Of a DNA stretch of 64,000 nucleotides, positions 20,599 through 28,960 are shown in pieces. The notes beneath the pieces are model-generated. The model made no database searches, had not been told where the DNA came from, and saw nothing but the letters and a program-made list of their open reading frames with translations. Each line of letters starts with the position of its first letter. Position 1 is the stretch's first letter. Made by a program: the position numbers and the translations under genes. This stretch comes from Protula sp. h YS-2021 (taxonomy: Eukaryota > Annelida > Polychaeta > Sabellida > Serpulidae). The DNA is taken from contig OX457024.1 of the NCBI GenBank assembly GCA_949752745.1, positions 113,519,400 to 113,583,399 of the forward strand, given 5' to 3'.

Positions 20599-21359
20599 AA
20601 TGCTTTTGGTCGAAAATGAAGTTTACAGATCACCTTTCCAGTTTGAAATGGAACATTATGGTCTGTGTCGTCCTTAATATTCATTTCTATCACATCAAAT
20701 TTGGATGTGTTTACAGGAACATAATGAGGTTCTCCATAAGTTTTCATGATAATGTCTCCATCATGTCCTTGTATTCCAACAGAACGTAGCAAAGGAACAT
20801 AATAATCACCAACAACTTGTGGTTCACAAATACTACAGTACACATAAAGTGTATAAAATCCCTGTTTCACATCGGCTTTATATTCAGCTGTACACGTTTC
20901 AGTATACCATTGATTTGGGATAAATCCTAAAATCTCAGCTAATCCAGTGGAGAATGACACTTCAAAGCTATAATTTAGATATAGAAAAACGCGTCGTCTA
21001 ATTTTATCATACTTTATCCGAATACCTTCTTTAAGGTCATCTTTCATAGAATTAGTCGCTTCTTCATTGACTGCATGACATATTTCTTGTATGGATCTGT
21101 AGTAGCCATAAGGAATATTGATTGCGTCAAGAACAACATCATTCAGTGGTTGTTGTCGATACTGAATAGAATAGTCCATTCCATGTCTCATGGTTGTCCA
21201 TGTATGTGGATATTGAATTTCAGCTAAAGCCACTTCATATTTTCCGTTCAGATAGATGGTTCGAGGCATACGAATTTGATAATTCGAAGTCTTGTTGTTG
21301 GGATAATAGTTCATACTAGCATTGCTGGGTAAAGTAATGTAAAAACTTGTTGACTCCAT
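20595..21359 (-). CDS. Penton-like minor capsid protein (A)
   Basis: 254 residues starting 'MESTSFYITLPSNASM'. The sequence 'NYQIRMPRTIYLNGKYEVALAEIQYP' at the start and 'GDYYVPLLRSVGIQG' plus 'VICKLHFRPK' at the end form the conserved layout of Polinton/adintovirus single-jelly-roll penton proteins, which plug capsid vertices. The frame is intact. In Polinton B the same protein begins at 42779; a longer in-frame ATG there overlaps the upstream gene and is unlikely to be the start. Confidence 0.85.
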   Translation of the reverse strand: MESTSFYITLPSNASMNYYPNNKTSNYQIRMPRTIYLNGKYEVALAEIQYPHTWTTMRHGMDYSIQYRQQPLNDVVLDAINIPYGYYRSIQEICHAVNEEATNSMKDDLKEGIRIKYDKIRRRVFLYLNYSFEVSFSTGLAEILGFIPNQWYTETCTAEYKADVKQGFYTLYVYCSICEPQVVGDYYVPLLRSVGIQGHDGDIIMKTYGEPHYVPVNTSKFDVIEMNIKDDTDHNVPFQTGKVICKLHFRPKAL

Positions 21360-21413
21360 GACAGCTAAATCGTTTATGTGATGTAGATAGACTAGATGTG
21401 TATATACATTACT

Positions 21414-21623
21414 TCATGTTTGACACTCTTCATCCTCACTTTCTACATTACTGTCTACATTATTGTCTAAATTGCTATCTACATGATCTAAATTGGTATC
21501 TACTACTTCTCCCTGACAACAAGCACTAACACACCTAATTTTTATAGGAATAGTATTTTTATTTCCATTTTCTTTACAACAACAACACCATAACTCTTTA
21601 ATCCATGTTAAAAAGTTTCCCAT
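21414..21623 (-). CDS. Small acylated-type membrane peptide (A)
   Basis: 69 residues. The N-terminus MGNFLTWIKELWCCCCKE combines Gly2 of an N-myristoylation site with a cysteine cluster typical of palmitoylation, then a CVSACC motif and an Asp/Asn-rich acidic tail. The copy-B homologue (42799-43053) keeps MGxFLT..ELWCC. It is likely anchored to the inner face of a membrane and could act in assembly or entry; this is inferred from sequence type. It lies between the penton gene and a conserved small gene. Confidence 0.65.
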   Translation of the reverse strand: MGNFLTWIKELWCCCCKENGNKNTIPIKIRCVSACCQGEVVDTNLDHVDSNLDNNVDSNVESEDEECQT

Positions 21624-21658
21624 CCTTCTGGAAACAATCTTTGTTGACGTTGTTGTTG

Positions 21659-22198
21659 CTATTTTGTAATATCTTCACGAGTTGTCTTTTTGCCAAAAAC
21701 AGTTTTTGGAATATTAGCGTCTACAATTTCCTCAATAAACTGCTTCCAACCACGTGGTGGTTCTCGTTGTTCTTTTCTTTTTGTAGCAACCAATGCTTCT
21801 TTCAACAAATCAATAATGTTAGAATTTGTAATGACAGTACCTGTTTTTAAAACAAGTTCATTTTTATCTGTCCACCTCGTACCATATTTCTTAAGTTCTG
21901 CCAGAAGCTGTGTTAGTTTTACATGATAAATAGGTTGAAAATGGGTTAGAAACTGTTGGGACTTTTCTGATTTTTCTGCGTTAGATGCTGTAACAGACTT
22001 TTGTCGTTGTTGTTGTGACTGAATTGTTCGTAAATGGCGTCCAAGCACTTGAGACATTTCTATTGCTTTTTCGCGAGTTCGTTTCCCACGTAAAAGTTTA
22101 TTCACTTTCGTTTTGATTTCAACATCTTTTCCCTTCTTTTCTAACAACATTTTATATTCATATTCAGGAATGAGAACCATTTTCAAAGTATGTTTCAT
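21659..22198 (-). CDS. Conserved Polinton protein with 'NSNIxDLxKEAL' motif, C-terminally truncated (A)
   Basis: 179 residues. The N-terminus 'MVLIPEYEYKMLLEKK' precedes a basic region. The C-terminal domain has 'HFQPIYHVKLTQLLAELKKYG' and 'NELVLKTGTVITNSNIIDLLKEAL', a motif common in invertebrate Polinton-encoded proteins of unknown function. A TAG at 21659-21661 ends it about 17 codons earlier than the homologue at 43038-43616; the downstream frame still resembles the copy-B tail and originally overlapped the next gene. Its ATG overlaps the stop of the upstream gene as ATGA (22195-22198). Confidence 0.7.
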   Translation of the reverse strand: MKHTLKMVLIPEYEYKMLLEKKGKDVEIKTKVNKLLRGKRTREKAIEMSQVLGRHLRTIQSQQQRQKSVTASNAEKSEKSQQFLTHFQPIYHVKLTQLLAELKKYGTRWTDKNELVLKTGTVITNSNIIDLLKEALVATKRKEQREPPRGWKQFIEEIVDANIPKTVFGKKTTREDITK

Positions 22199-22521
22199 TT
22201 TAACAGCAACTGAGCTAACAAGGGTAATGCAAATTTAGCAATAGCTCCATTAAATCCTCCTTTCTGATTAACCAACTTCTTTTTTCTTCGAAGTGATATC
22301 TTCTTATTTGCTAGTGTACGTAGGGTATGACGTTCACGCTTGAATAACTTATACCTTTTTGAGCTTAAGGGTAAATGTCCTCGCAATATATTCAAACAAA
22401 TTTCAAACAAGCTAGTTAATTCCTCCTTAGTAGCTTGTTGTAGTAAGGATTTACGTCGTTTAGGCCCGCTGCGTGCGAGCAAGTGAAGGAAAGGTTGATT
22501 CGCTTGAATACGTTTAGACAT
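22195..22521 (-). CDS. Conserved small basic Polinton protein (A)
   Basis: 108 residues, same length as 43613-43939. The sequence 'FLHLLARSGPKRRKSLLQ', 'SLFEICLNILRGHLPLS' and 'RRKKKLVNQKGGF' followed by the hydrophobic end 'AIAKFALPLLAQLLLK' is a frequent Polinton companion of the ATPase. The function is unknown; a basic body with a C-terminal amphipathic helix would fit a minor virion or membrane-active protein. It overlaps the ATPase gene by 8 nt and the next gene by ATGA. Confidence 0.7.
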   Translation of the reverse strand: MSKRIQANQPFLHLLARSGPKRRKSLLQQATKEELTSLFEICLNILRGHLPLSSKRYKLFKRERHTLRTLANKKISLRRKKKLVNQKGGFNGAIAKFALPLLAQLLLK

Positions 22522-23173
22522 CTTGGCTGCGAATGGTTAAGTGACTTGGTTCTTGTTCATACACCACCTTATCAACATATACGTAATGTGTATCTTTTGG
22601 TAAAATGCCTGTACGAATACGTAGTTGATCATTTGTCTTCGGCTTCAAATCAATGAATAAATAGCCATGAGGTTTGCTGGTAGCATCTTGATAGGCTTCT
22701 ATGAGAAATTGAGATTTTCCAGGATACATTTGTCGCGCTAATGTACTTATTTGTTGACTGTCTCTAGGATTTTTAAACAGAATGATGTAATGTGTATTCA
22801 AACTAATATTACGCATTTCTCTACCATGATGAAACAAATTATGCACAATAAAAATAATGCTTAGATTTTGATGACTGCTGCCAACACTAAAGAGACGTGT
22901 CATGCACTCATCACTATGACATTTAGTCATTAAGTCATCAATGATGAGCAAGTTTGGTTTTTTCGGGTTAAAACGCTCTTCAATGTTATCTGGAATGCCT
23001 TGGTAAAATTCCACACCTTTCATTCCCTTATACAAAGGCTGATCTGCTGCATAGAGCCATAAAATGGTTTTTGGAGAGGGTTTAATTAACTTTTGTTCTA
23101 GAATTTCTCTAACTAGAGAAGTTTTACCACTGCCTGTAGGTCCAGAGACCAAACACGTGAATGGATGCTTCAT
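22514..23173 (-). CDS. FtsK/HerA-type genome-packaging ATPase (A)
   Basis: 219 residues, intact. Walker A GPTGSGKT at residues 11-18, Walker B LLIIDD at 75-80, and a downstream 'FIVHNLF' segment with the sensor-type layout of viral A32-like packaging ATPases. It would drive DNA translocation into capsids. The start ATG (23173) is chosen because it overlaps the integrase stop as ATGA; an upstream in-frame TTG is ignored. Comparison with copy B shows that B carries a 2-nt insertion within the Walker A region. Confidence 0.92.
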   Translation of the reverse strand: MKHPFTCLVSGPTGSGKTSLVREILEQKLIKPSPKTILWLYAADQPLYKGMKGVEFYQGIPDNIEERFNPKKPNLLIIDDLMTKCHSDECMTRLFSVGSSHQNLSIIFIVHNLFHHGREMRNISLNTHYIILFKNPRDSQQISTLARQMYPGKSQFLIEAYQDATSKPHGYLFIDLKPKTNDQLRIRTGILPKDTHYVYVDKVVYEQEPSHLTIRSQDV

Positions 23174-24273
23174 TTTCGAATATCTGTTTCTTTCACCCAA
23201 CTGTTAAACTTCTTTGGCCAACCTAACCACTTCACAAATAATTCTTTAACACCTCGTCTTTTTCGTGTTTTCAAGACCTTTTCAATTCTGTAGACTGATT
23301 CAATATATTTTGTCACTTTCTGCAGTTCTTCTTCATAAAAATGTCCGTCAATATCTTCATCCAAAAAGTCTTTCACACGATACAAGTGTATTCCTTGCTT
23401 CTTACAACGATGTGTGATAATGAACACTTCTTGCGTCCACTTTATATGATAATCCCGTTGAAATACATATTTCATGTGAGAAATGCGAACCTGATCACCA
23501 ATTTTAAATTTGTAGGGTTTTTTCTTCTTCTTTGGTTTTAATTTCAATTTGTCTACATACATATACTTCCACACTTTCGATTCTATGTCTTTACGAATAT
23601 CTGCAGGAGCATACTTATTAGGGAGGGAGCCATGAGGTCTATGGTTATAATTACACACTAAGTCTGGAAGGATGTCCATATATCGATACGTTTGATTATG
23701 AAGGAAATATCGATACATCATTCCCTTTAGAGTACGAATGACTCTCTCAGCAAAGTTGGCTTTGGTTTCATTCTTTGTCGTATAGGCATGTATTCCCTCC
23801 TTCTTCAAAAATGCTTTTACCCATCTGTTTTTAAATTCAGTTCCTTTATCTGACCTTAGAGTTCGTGGTCTTCGTTGTGTTTCATGAAAAATCTTTTGAA
23901 AGGCTTCTATGACGCTGGTATGTGATTTATTAGGCATTGGCTGCACCCACAAATATTTGGAAAACACATCAATGACAACTAATAAAAAGTGGGTGTCATC
24001 ATTATAGGAAGCTATGTTTCCCATGTCAGATAAATCAATATCCCACATGTCATCAATTCCACGTGTAATGACACGTTGCCTTTTAAACCTGTATTTTACA
24101 GGTTGTAGTAAACTGAAGGCATCTTGATCCTGTAACCATTTCTTCACTTGTGAATGAGTGACTGGTTGATCATGTTTTTTTAATATGTGATATAGTTTGT
24201 AAGGACCAGCAAATGCCCCGGGTTGACCAGGTTTAAAGTAAATATTGGTTAAGTAGTCTTTCCACGTCGACAT
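23170..24273 (-). CDS. RVE integrase with chromodomain (A)
   Basis: 367 residues, intact. An N-terminal helical zone precedes the RNase H-like core with Asp80 (WDIDL), Asp142 (RSDKGTEF) and Glu176 (NFAERVIRTLKG). An SH3-like segment 'YKFKIGDQVRIS' follows, then a C-terminal chromodomain ('YRIEKVLKTRKRRGVKELFVKWLGWP...SWV', ~325-367). It catalyses insertion with 6-bp duplications; the chromodomain may steer target choice through histone marks, as in chromoviral integrases. The start is the ATG at 24273. It is translationally linked to the ATPase by ATGA. Confidence 0.93.
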   Translation of the reverse strand: MSTWKDYLTNIYFKPGQPGAFAGPYKLYHILKKHDQPVTHSQVKKWLQDQDAFSLLQPVKYRFKRQRVITRGIDDMWDIDLSDMGNIASYNDDTHFLLVVIDVFSKYLWVQPMPNKSHTSVIEAFQKIFHETQRRPRTLRSDKGTEFKNRWVKAFLKKEGIHAYTTKNETKANFAERVIRTLKGMMYRYFLHNQTYRYMDILPDLVCNYNHRPHGSLPNKYAPADIRKDIESKVWKYMYVDKLKLKPKKKKKPYKFKIGDQVRISHMKYVFQRDYHIKWTQEVFIITHRCKKQGIHLYRVKDFLDEDIDGHFYEEELQKVTKYIESVYRIEKVLKTRKRRGVKELFVKWLGWPKKFNSWVKETDIRK

Positions 24274-24353
24274 GTTAACACTAAATGATCAACACTTGTT
24301 AACATATCTTGCATTTTATTTTATCAACACATCTTGCATTTTATCAACATATC

Positions 24354-24686
24354 TTACAAATCAAGTATTGATACAATGGTGTGAATAATTGGAGTCCATT
24401 GATCTTCAATGAACATTAACCAACTACTTAATTCATCAAATGTGATAGCATCTACACCATATTTTTCACAACGTTGATTTGCATTATCTAACACTTTATC
24501 TAAATGAATGTAATATTTAGCTTCATTCCAATATGTATAGACACATGCAGAATGACAAGTATGTTCTGAACACTCTTCATTTTGACAAGCAGGACATACT
24601 AAACATGCAAACTTTTTTACAGCTAATAACATTTCTTCACAATATGTCTTTTGCACAATATATTGTCTCAATGTAATGTCTGTCAT
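24354..24686 (-). CDS. Small Cys-rich protein (A)
   Basis: 110 residues, identical in length to 45789-46121 in Polinton B. A central CLVCPACQNEECSEHTC cluster could hold one or two zinc ions; the flanks are helical. No family recognised. The ATG at 24686 shares its A with the TAA of the upstream gene (TAATG), so the pair is tightly coupled here, whereas in B other genes have been inserted upstream. Confidence 0.65.
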   Translation of the reverse strand: MTDITLRQYIVQKTYCEEMLLAVKKFACLVCPACQNEECSEHTCHSACVYTYWNEAKYYIHLDKVLDNANQRCEKYGVDAITFDELSSWLMFIEDQWTPIIHTIVSILDL

Positions 24687-24973
24687 TATACTGCAATGTA
24701 GATTAACCACTCTCTCACTTCATCAAACAGTCTTGGATCAAATCGAGCGAAGTGATATGCTGCTTCCACATCAAACTCCTCAGCTCCGTCAATGTTTGAA
24801 AACATACACTCTTTGATGAAATCCTCACGTAAGTTTGGTACACTTAACGTGAAATGCGCAAGTTCCCAATAAATGTCAAAGTGTTGCAGTTGTTGTTGAA
24901 TAGATCCAAAACGCGCCAGTTCACTTATCATGTAGTCCACATACTTGTCCTTGAAACACGTTTCTACATCCAT
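24686..24973 (-). CDS. Small accessory protein, 'CFKxxYxDxMIxxLA' family (A)
   Basis: 95 residues. The pattern 'FKDKYVDYMISELARFGSIQQQLQHFDIYWELAHF', then 'REDFIKEC' and 'FDVEAAYHFAR', is shared with two genes of Polinton B (47024-47449 and 48225-48665), which are therefore paralogues. The predicted structure is mostly helical. No known family; an early accessory role is a guess based on its position among the variable genes. Confidence 0.6.
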   Translation of the reverse strand: MDVETCFKDKYVDYMISELARFGSIQQQLQHFDIYWELAHFTLSVPNLREDFIKECMFSNIDGAEEFDVEAAYHFARFDPRLFDEVREWLIYIAV

Positions 24974-25094
24974 CTTTCACATATCCATATAACACGTCTG
25001 CACACTTTGACGGTTGGCAAACAAATGACTCTCAGTCTTACTCCGCAGAAACAGTTAGTGAGCCGCACTTGTTGCAGAAGTTGTCTGGTTCACA

Positions 25095-25658
25095 CTACTT
25101 GCAATTGTACTTGTGGCAGTGACAATCATAATCCTCAGCATATCCGTAAGCACCACAATATTCACAGGTAAGTCCAAGTTGATTTTGCACATCCATATTC
25201 TCCAATTGAACTTCAGCCAGTCTTTTCTTGGATAACTTTGACACTTTCATCCGATTGTCCTTTTGTAGCTTGATAGGAGTTTTCTTACCATGACATTCCG
25301 TGCATGGCAATAAGGTTGAGTTAATGTTATCCATCTCCTGAAGCAATGTCTCCCATTCACCATCATTCATGTTGATGTAAAACTTGTATTCTTTCCCGTC
25401 AAACAGTGATGCTTGCACAAAACTCACATAGCGCATGTCCAAGTATGAAATGACTTCAAGCCATTTCGTTTGCGTTAAGTACAGTTTGAAGCCAATGTCA
25501 CGTAATCTTGGTAAGTTCAGACACACAATCTTCCACAAGGATGGTGATAAAGCAAGCCATCTCTCTCCACGTTTGATTCGAATAAATAATCCAAATTGTC
25601 CATGCTCCACAGTAATTGTTAAGTTTGCACTAATTTTAAAGCTGCTTGTCTTCTCCAT
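25095..25658 (-). CDS. PC4-like repeat protein with C-terminal zinc cluster, truncated (A)
   Basis: 187 residues from the ATG at 25658, about 40 bp after a CATATAAAAGG promoter. Two PC4-like units are suggested: 'LTITVEHGQFGLFIRIKRGERWLALSPSLWKIV' and 'YVSFVQASLFDGKEYKFYINMNDGEWETLLQEM'. A CTEC motif and 'CEYCGAYGYAEDYDCHCHKYNC' follow. In Polinton B the protein continues with two more CxxC pairs; here a TAG at 25095-25097 cuts these off, although the downstream bases still encode the matching Cys pattern in frame. Zinc binding may therefore be impaired. The function is probably nucleic-acid binding (inference). Confidence 0.65.
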   Translation of the reverse strand: MEKTSSFKISANLTITVEHGQFGLFIRIKRGERWLALSPSLWKIVCLNLPRLRDIGFKLYLTQTKWLEVISYLDMRYVSFVQASLFDGKEYKFYINMNDGEWETLLQEMDNINSTLLPCTECHGKKTPIKLQKDNRMKVSKLSKKRLAEVQLENMDVQNQLGLTCEYCGAYGYAEDYDCHCHKYNCK

Positions 25659-25712
25659 GGCTGCGCGTCGAATGATGACTGCACTTGACACCTCACTCCT
25701 TTTATATGGACA

Positions 25713-26768
25713 TTACATGTATGTTTTCATGAGATGTTTGCAAAATCGCGGAGTGATCTCGTTGAAACCATCCAGAAAGGCTGTTGGTAAACCGTCTGTT
25801 AGAGATTGTCTCATGACGATCACTAAACAATCTCCTCGTTTGCGACTTCCAATTATCCATTGGAAGAGCATTGACATGGTGAAATATCCTTTTTCATAGA
25901 GGTAGGCCATCATCTCGTACACCTTAATACGTTCTTCAAGGTACTTAAAGCCATGTAGCATAACCTTTGCACATTTGGAATCGCGATCCTCGTCAACACA
26001 CTTTGGCGCCGGTAGACATAATGTCTTAAAAAGTTCCTCATGAAGACTTCTAATAAGTTGAACGAAACGTCGGGTCATGGCTTCGGAGAACTGTGGCTCT
26101 GACGCGGGAACATGCTCTATGTTTCCTTCTAGCATGTAGATAAGCTGAATGACAGTGTTCACTTCTTCCGTTAGGTATATGTATGTGTGTTGGTCGAAAA
26201 AGCCTTCTTCACATAAGCACCATAAAATGTTGCAATCTATCAGAGGAATCACTGCTTGAAAGTTCCGTTTCAACAGCGTGACGTCTTCTTCAGTAACAGG
26301 AATACTTTTGCTCAATTCGAATTTAGATTTGAGCTGCTTTTCATCGTCGTCGCTGTCGTCATTGTTGTCATTGTCGTCATTGTCGTCGTCACCGTCGTCA
26401 TCGCTTGACATGACCACTTCTTCCTCCTCAAGATGCTCTAGATGAGCCTGTAACTTTGTACTAAGTGGTTTGGCGCTACCATTTACAAGCGCATTGGCAA
26501 CCCAGAACGGGTAGTCAGATCCCTCGGGATCGGGCATTGCTTGCTGTACTGGCTGTACTTCTTCAGGCTTAGTTTGCTGTACTGTAGACACGGCTGACGG
26601 AGCCCCTAATGCTTCCTCCAAGGCTTTTTCAGCTTCTGTTAGTGTACTTAGGAAGGCAGCAGTCTCCTCTGCAGTTAAAACTGCATCTGTAAAAGCCATT
26701 GTTTCATTGCTAAAAAGGCTATCAATTTCCATGTTGCTAGCCGTTGCTGCGTTTCGAGACGTCTCCAT
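25713..26768 (-). CDS. Acidic conserved protein of unknown function (A)
   Basis: 351 residues from the ATG at 26768. The N-terminal third is variable, with a conserved 'MPDPEGSDYPFWVANALVNG' box and a long Asp-rich run (DDDGDDDNDD..., ~120-145). The C-terminal two thirds are conserved with 48747-49904 of Polinton B ('DVTLLKRNFQAVIPLIDCNILWCLCEEGFFD', 'RRFVQL', 'MMAYLYEKGYFTMSMLFQWI'). No domain recognised. An acidic arm plus a helical domain would suit a transcription activator or histone-binding protein, but this is unsupported. A TATA box lies at about 26812-26819. Confidence 0.7.
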   Translation of the reverse strand: METSRNAATASNMEIDSLFSNETMAFTDAVLTAEETAAFLSTLTEAEKALEEALGAPSAVSTVQQTKPEEVQPVQQAMPDPEGSDYPFWVANALVNGSAKPLSTKLQAHLEHLEEEEVVMSSDDDGDDDNDDNDNNDDSDDDEKQLKSKFELSKSIPVTEEDVTLLKRNFQAVIPLIDCNILWCLCEEGFFDQHTYIYLTEEVNTVIQLIYMLEGNIEHVPASEPQFSEAMTRRFVQLIRSLHEELFKTLCLPAPKCVDEDRDSKCAKVMLHGFKYLEERIKVYEMMAYLYEKGYFTMSMLFQWIIGSRKRGDCLVIVMRQSLTDGLPTAFLDGFNEITPRFCKHLMKTYM

Positions 26769-26869
26769 GATGGTTTGGCAATGCAATGATTAGAGTGGTG
26801 TCGACCCGACCTTTTTATACTACTGACGGTGAGCCGTGAGCCAGCGGCGTAAAAAGTAGCTGGGGGGGC

Positions 26870-27000
26870 TCACTAGGTAGCTGGGCGGGGGGGGGGGTCC
26901 TCACAGAGTACCGGGGAGGGGGGTCCTCACAGAGTACCCGGGGGGGTCCCTACTATATGCGGTCTGCTTCTGCCTCTGGGGGGGGGGGGAGGGGGGTCCT
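26870..27000. repeat. G-rich tracts between divergent promoters (A)
   Basis: Runs of 8-14 G within 'GGTCCTCACAGAGTACC' repeats separate the acidic gene (minus) from the zinc-finger gene (plus), whose TATA-like TATATAAT lies at 27000-27007. G-runs repeated at this spacing could form G-quadruplexes. Confidence 0.6.
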
Positions 27001-27068
27001 ATATAATAGCAGCCTCGCACTGTGTGCAGTCAGTCTGCTTTTGATCATTGAAGGAGCAACAACAAAAA

Positions 27069-27995
27069 ATGCAATACAAAGACGAATTCTTTTCGCCAGA
27101 GCTTCGGGCTCGATACTACTTATCAGAGAAGGATATAGATCTCTGGGAAGAGATCTATATAGAATACCAAACGTTTCAATTTCGAAAGTGGAGGAATTTT
27201 CTCAGGAACAGACCTGAAGAACAGTTCAACCGGTTTGGCAGGGCGGCGGAGGAAGGATACAAGCGCCGGAGGGAGAAGTTGCTCGACAAGAGCCAGGACC
27301 CGCCGCCCTGCGAGGAAGAAAGGCCAGCCAGGACCACAGCAGCGACAACTACGACGGCGGCGACCCCTGTCAAGGCGACTCCTGCTGAAACCATGGCGTC
27401 GACGCTGACGACTCTGCCGATAGCCATTCCAACGGTAGCTGATGTCACTGTCTTGAAGGTTCCGGCGGAAGAAGTTGTAGTGAAACGGCGATGTCTTCCT
27501 AGCGCCACAGTTACCAAGCCGGAGACAGTGACACCAGCTCCTGAGGAAGAGCTAGCAGCCGCTGTCGCCAGTATAACGGACATCACGCAGGTGGACTTCA
27601 GCCTTATGCAGTCACCTTCCGATTTGAACCGCACCGTGGAACTGGTTGACTTGAAACTGGAGGATGGCTCTAGCAAAGAGTCAACACTTCAGGAGGTTGT
27701 CGAAATCTTGGATACGGACAATGCAGTGCAGTACTGTGAGTTCTGCCTTTTTGGAATTCCGGCAGGAACTAAAAATATGCGAGTTCACGAACAGGAATGT
27801 AAAATAGCTCGACAGTCCGATTATCATTTTTGTGAAGTTTACGGCAATGGTTTCAAGTCAAACAAGTCCACGATAGCGGCGCATAGGAGGAAGGTCGGCT
27901 GCAGGGAGGATGACGGCAGCGGCAGAGGCAGAGGTAGCGGCGGCGCTAGAGGTAGAGGCAGGGGAAGCGGCGGCAGGGGAAGCGACCACACGTGA
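27069..27995 (+). CDS. TIR-proximal zinc-finger-like protein (A)
   Basis: 308 residues from the ATG at 27069, about 65 bp after a TATATAAT box. The N-terminus 'MQYKDEFFSPELRARYYLSEKDIDLWEE.Y.EYQ.F...WR.F' and the CEFC...HEQEC finger near residue 226 match 50553-51407 of Polinton B. The middle is a low-complexity Thr/Ala/Pro region and the C-terminus is an RG-rich repeat (GRGRGSGG) that could bind RNA. In B the second half of the finger region is Cys-richer, while here several Cys are replaced. A 3' hairpin follows at 28042. Confidence 0.65.
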   Translation: MQYKDEFFSPELRARYYLSEKDIDLWEEIYIEYQTFQFRKWRNFLRNRPEEQFNRFGRAAEEGYKRRREKLLDKSQDPPPCEEERPARTTAATTTTAATPVKATPAETMASTLTTLPIAIPTVADVTVLKVPAEEVVVKRRCLPSATVTKPETVTPAPEEELAAAVASITDITQVDFSLMQSPSDLNRTVELVDLKLEDGSSKESTLQEVVEILDTDNAVQYCEFCLFGIPAGTKNMRVHEQECKIARQSDYHFCEVYGNGFKSNKSTIAAHRRKVGCREDDGSGRGRGSGGARGRGRGSGGRGSDHT

Positions 27996-28041
27996 AGCGA
28001 TGGCGGGGGAAGCAACGGCTGACCGAAGAAAATTCCTCCAC

Positions 28042-28080
28042 GGCTGCTTTTTAGCGGCCTCCCATTATTAAGAAATGAAC
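28042..28080 (+). terminator. 3' stem-loop plus GAAATGAAC motif (zinc-finger gene, A)
   Basis: GGCTGCTTTTTAGCGGCC (28042-28059) pairs over 7 bp including one T-G wobble, with a TTTT loop. The 12-nt spacer TCCCATTATTAA leads to GAAATGAAC (28072-28080). The upstream phrase TCCTCCACGGCTGC is shared with the copy-B gene at 51484, but the opposite stem arm differs and still pairs. Confidence 0.6.
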
Positions 28081-28137
28081 ACTCATCGTGTCATGGTGTT
28101 AGTATGTATGTGTATGCATGAGAGTGTGGGAAATGCT
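28071..28137. repeat. Subterminal inverted repeat of Polinton A, right copy
   Basis: Reverse complement of 11299-11368, ending GTGTGGGAAATGCT. It marks where the right TIR would be expected to follow, but satellite-like DNA intervenes up to 30914. Confidence 0.8.
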
Positions 28138-28149
28138 AAAAAAAAAGGG

Positions 28150-28960
28150 GTCTATAAATCATTGATTTATACCCCCCATCTGTCCGTCTGACCGTCTGAA
28201 AAAGCTAAACAAATTGCTGCCTGGGTTAAAAAATACCCTGGCATGAGAAATGAAACGCTAAATCTGTCCGTCTGACCGTCTGAGAAAGCTAAACAAATTG
28301 CTGCCTGGGTTAAAAATACTCTGGCTTGAGAAATGAAACGCTAAATCTGTCCGTCTGACCGTTTGAGAAAGCAAAAAGAATTTGCTGCCTGGGTTAAAAA
28401 TACCTAGGCTTGAGAAATAAACGCTTAATCTGTCCGTCTGACCGTCTGCTGTGGTGTTATGTGTGTGAAGAGAGTGAGAAAGCAAAACAAATTGCTGCCT
28501 GGGTATAAAAATACCCTGGCTTGAGAAATAAACGCTTAATCTGTCCGTCTGACCGTCTGCTGTGGTGTTATGTGTGTGAAGAGAGTGAGAAAGCAAAACA
28601 AATTGCTGCCTGGGTTAAAAATACCCTGGCTTGAGAAATAAACGCTTAATCTGTCCGTCTGACCGTCTGCTGTGGTGTTATGTGTGTGAAGAGAGTGAGA
28701 AAGCAAAACAAATTGCTGCCTGGGTTAAAAATACCCTGGCTTGAGAAATAAACGCTTAATCTGTCCGTCTGACCGTTTGAGAAAGCAAAAAGAATTTGCT
28801 GTCTGGGTTAAAAATACCTAGGCTTGAGAAATGAAACGCTAAATCTGTCCGTCTGACCGTTTGCTGTGGTGTTATGTGTGAAGAGAGAGAGTTAAAAAAG
28901 CTACTATCTGGGTTAAAAAATACCCAGGCTTGAGAAATAAAACGCTGAATCGGTTGTGGC
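28150..28960. repeat. ~110-bp satellite array inside Polinton A
   Basis: About eight units contain 'AATCTGTCCGTCTGACCG', 'GAGAAAGC', 'AAATTGCTGCCTGGGT' and 'AAAATACCCTGGCTTGAG'. Long units recur at 28449, 28560 and 28670 (110-111 bp); shorter ones lack the 'GTGGTGTTATGTGTGTGAAG' part. The ORFs crossing the array are artefacts of the period. Confidence 0.85.

Noticed and set aside
27176..27676. 166-codon minus-strand ORF opposite the zinc-finger gene
   Set aside because: Antisense of GC-rich Ala/Thr/Pro codons, with no homologue in copy B.
28258..28596. 112-codon minus-strand ORF with internal repeats
   Set aside because: Product of the 110-bp satellite; no conserved counterpart.
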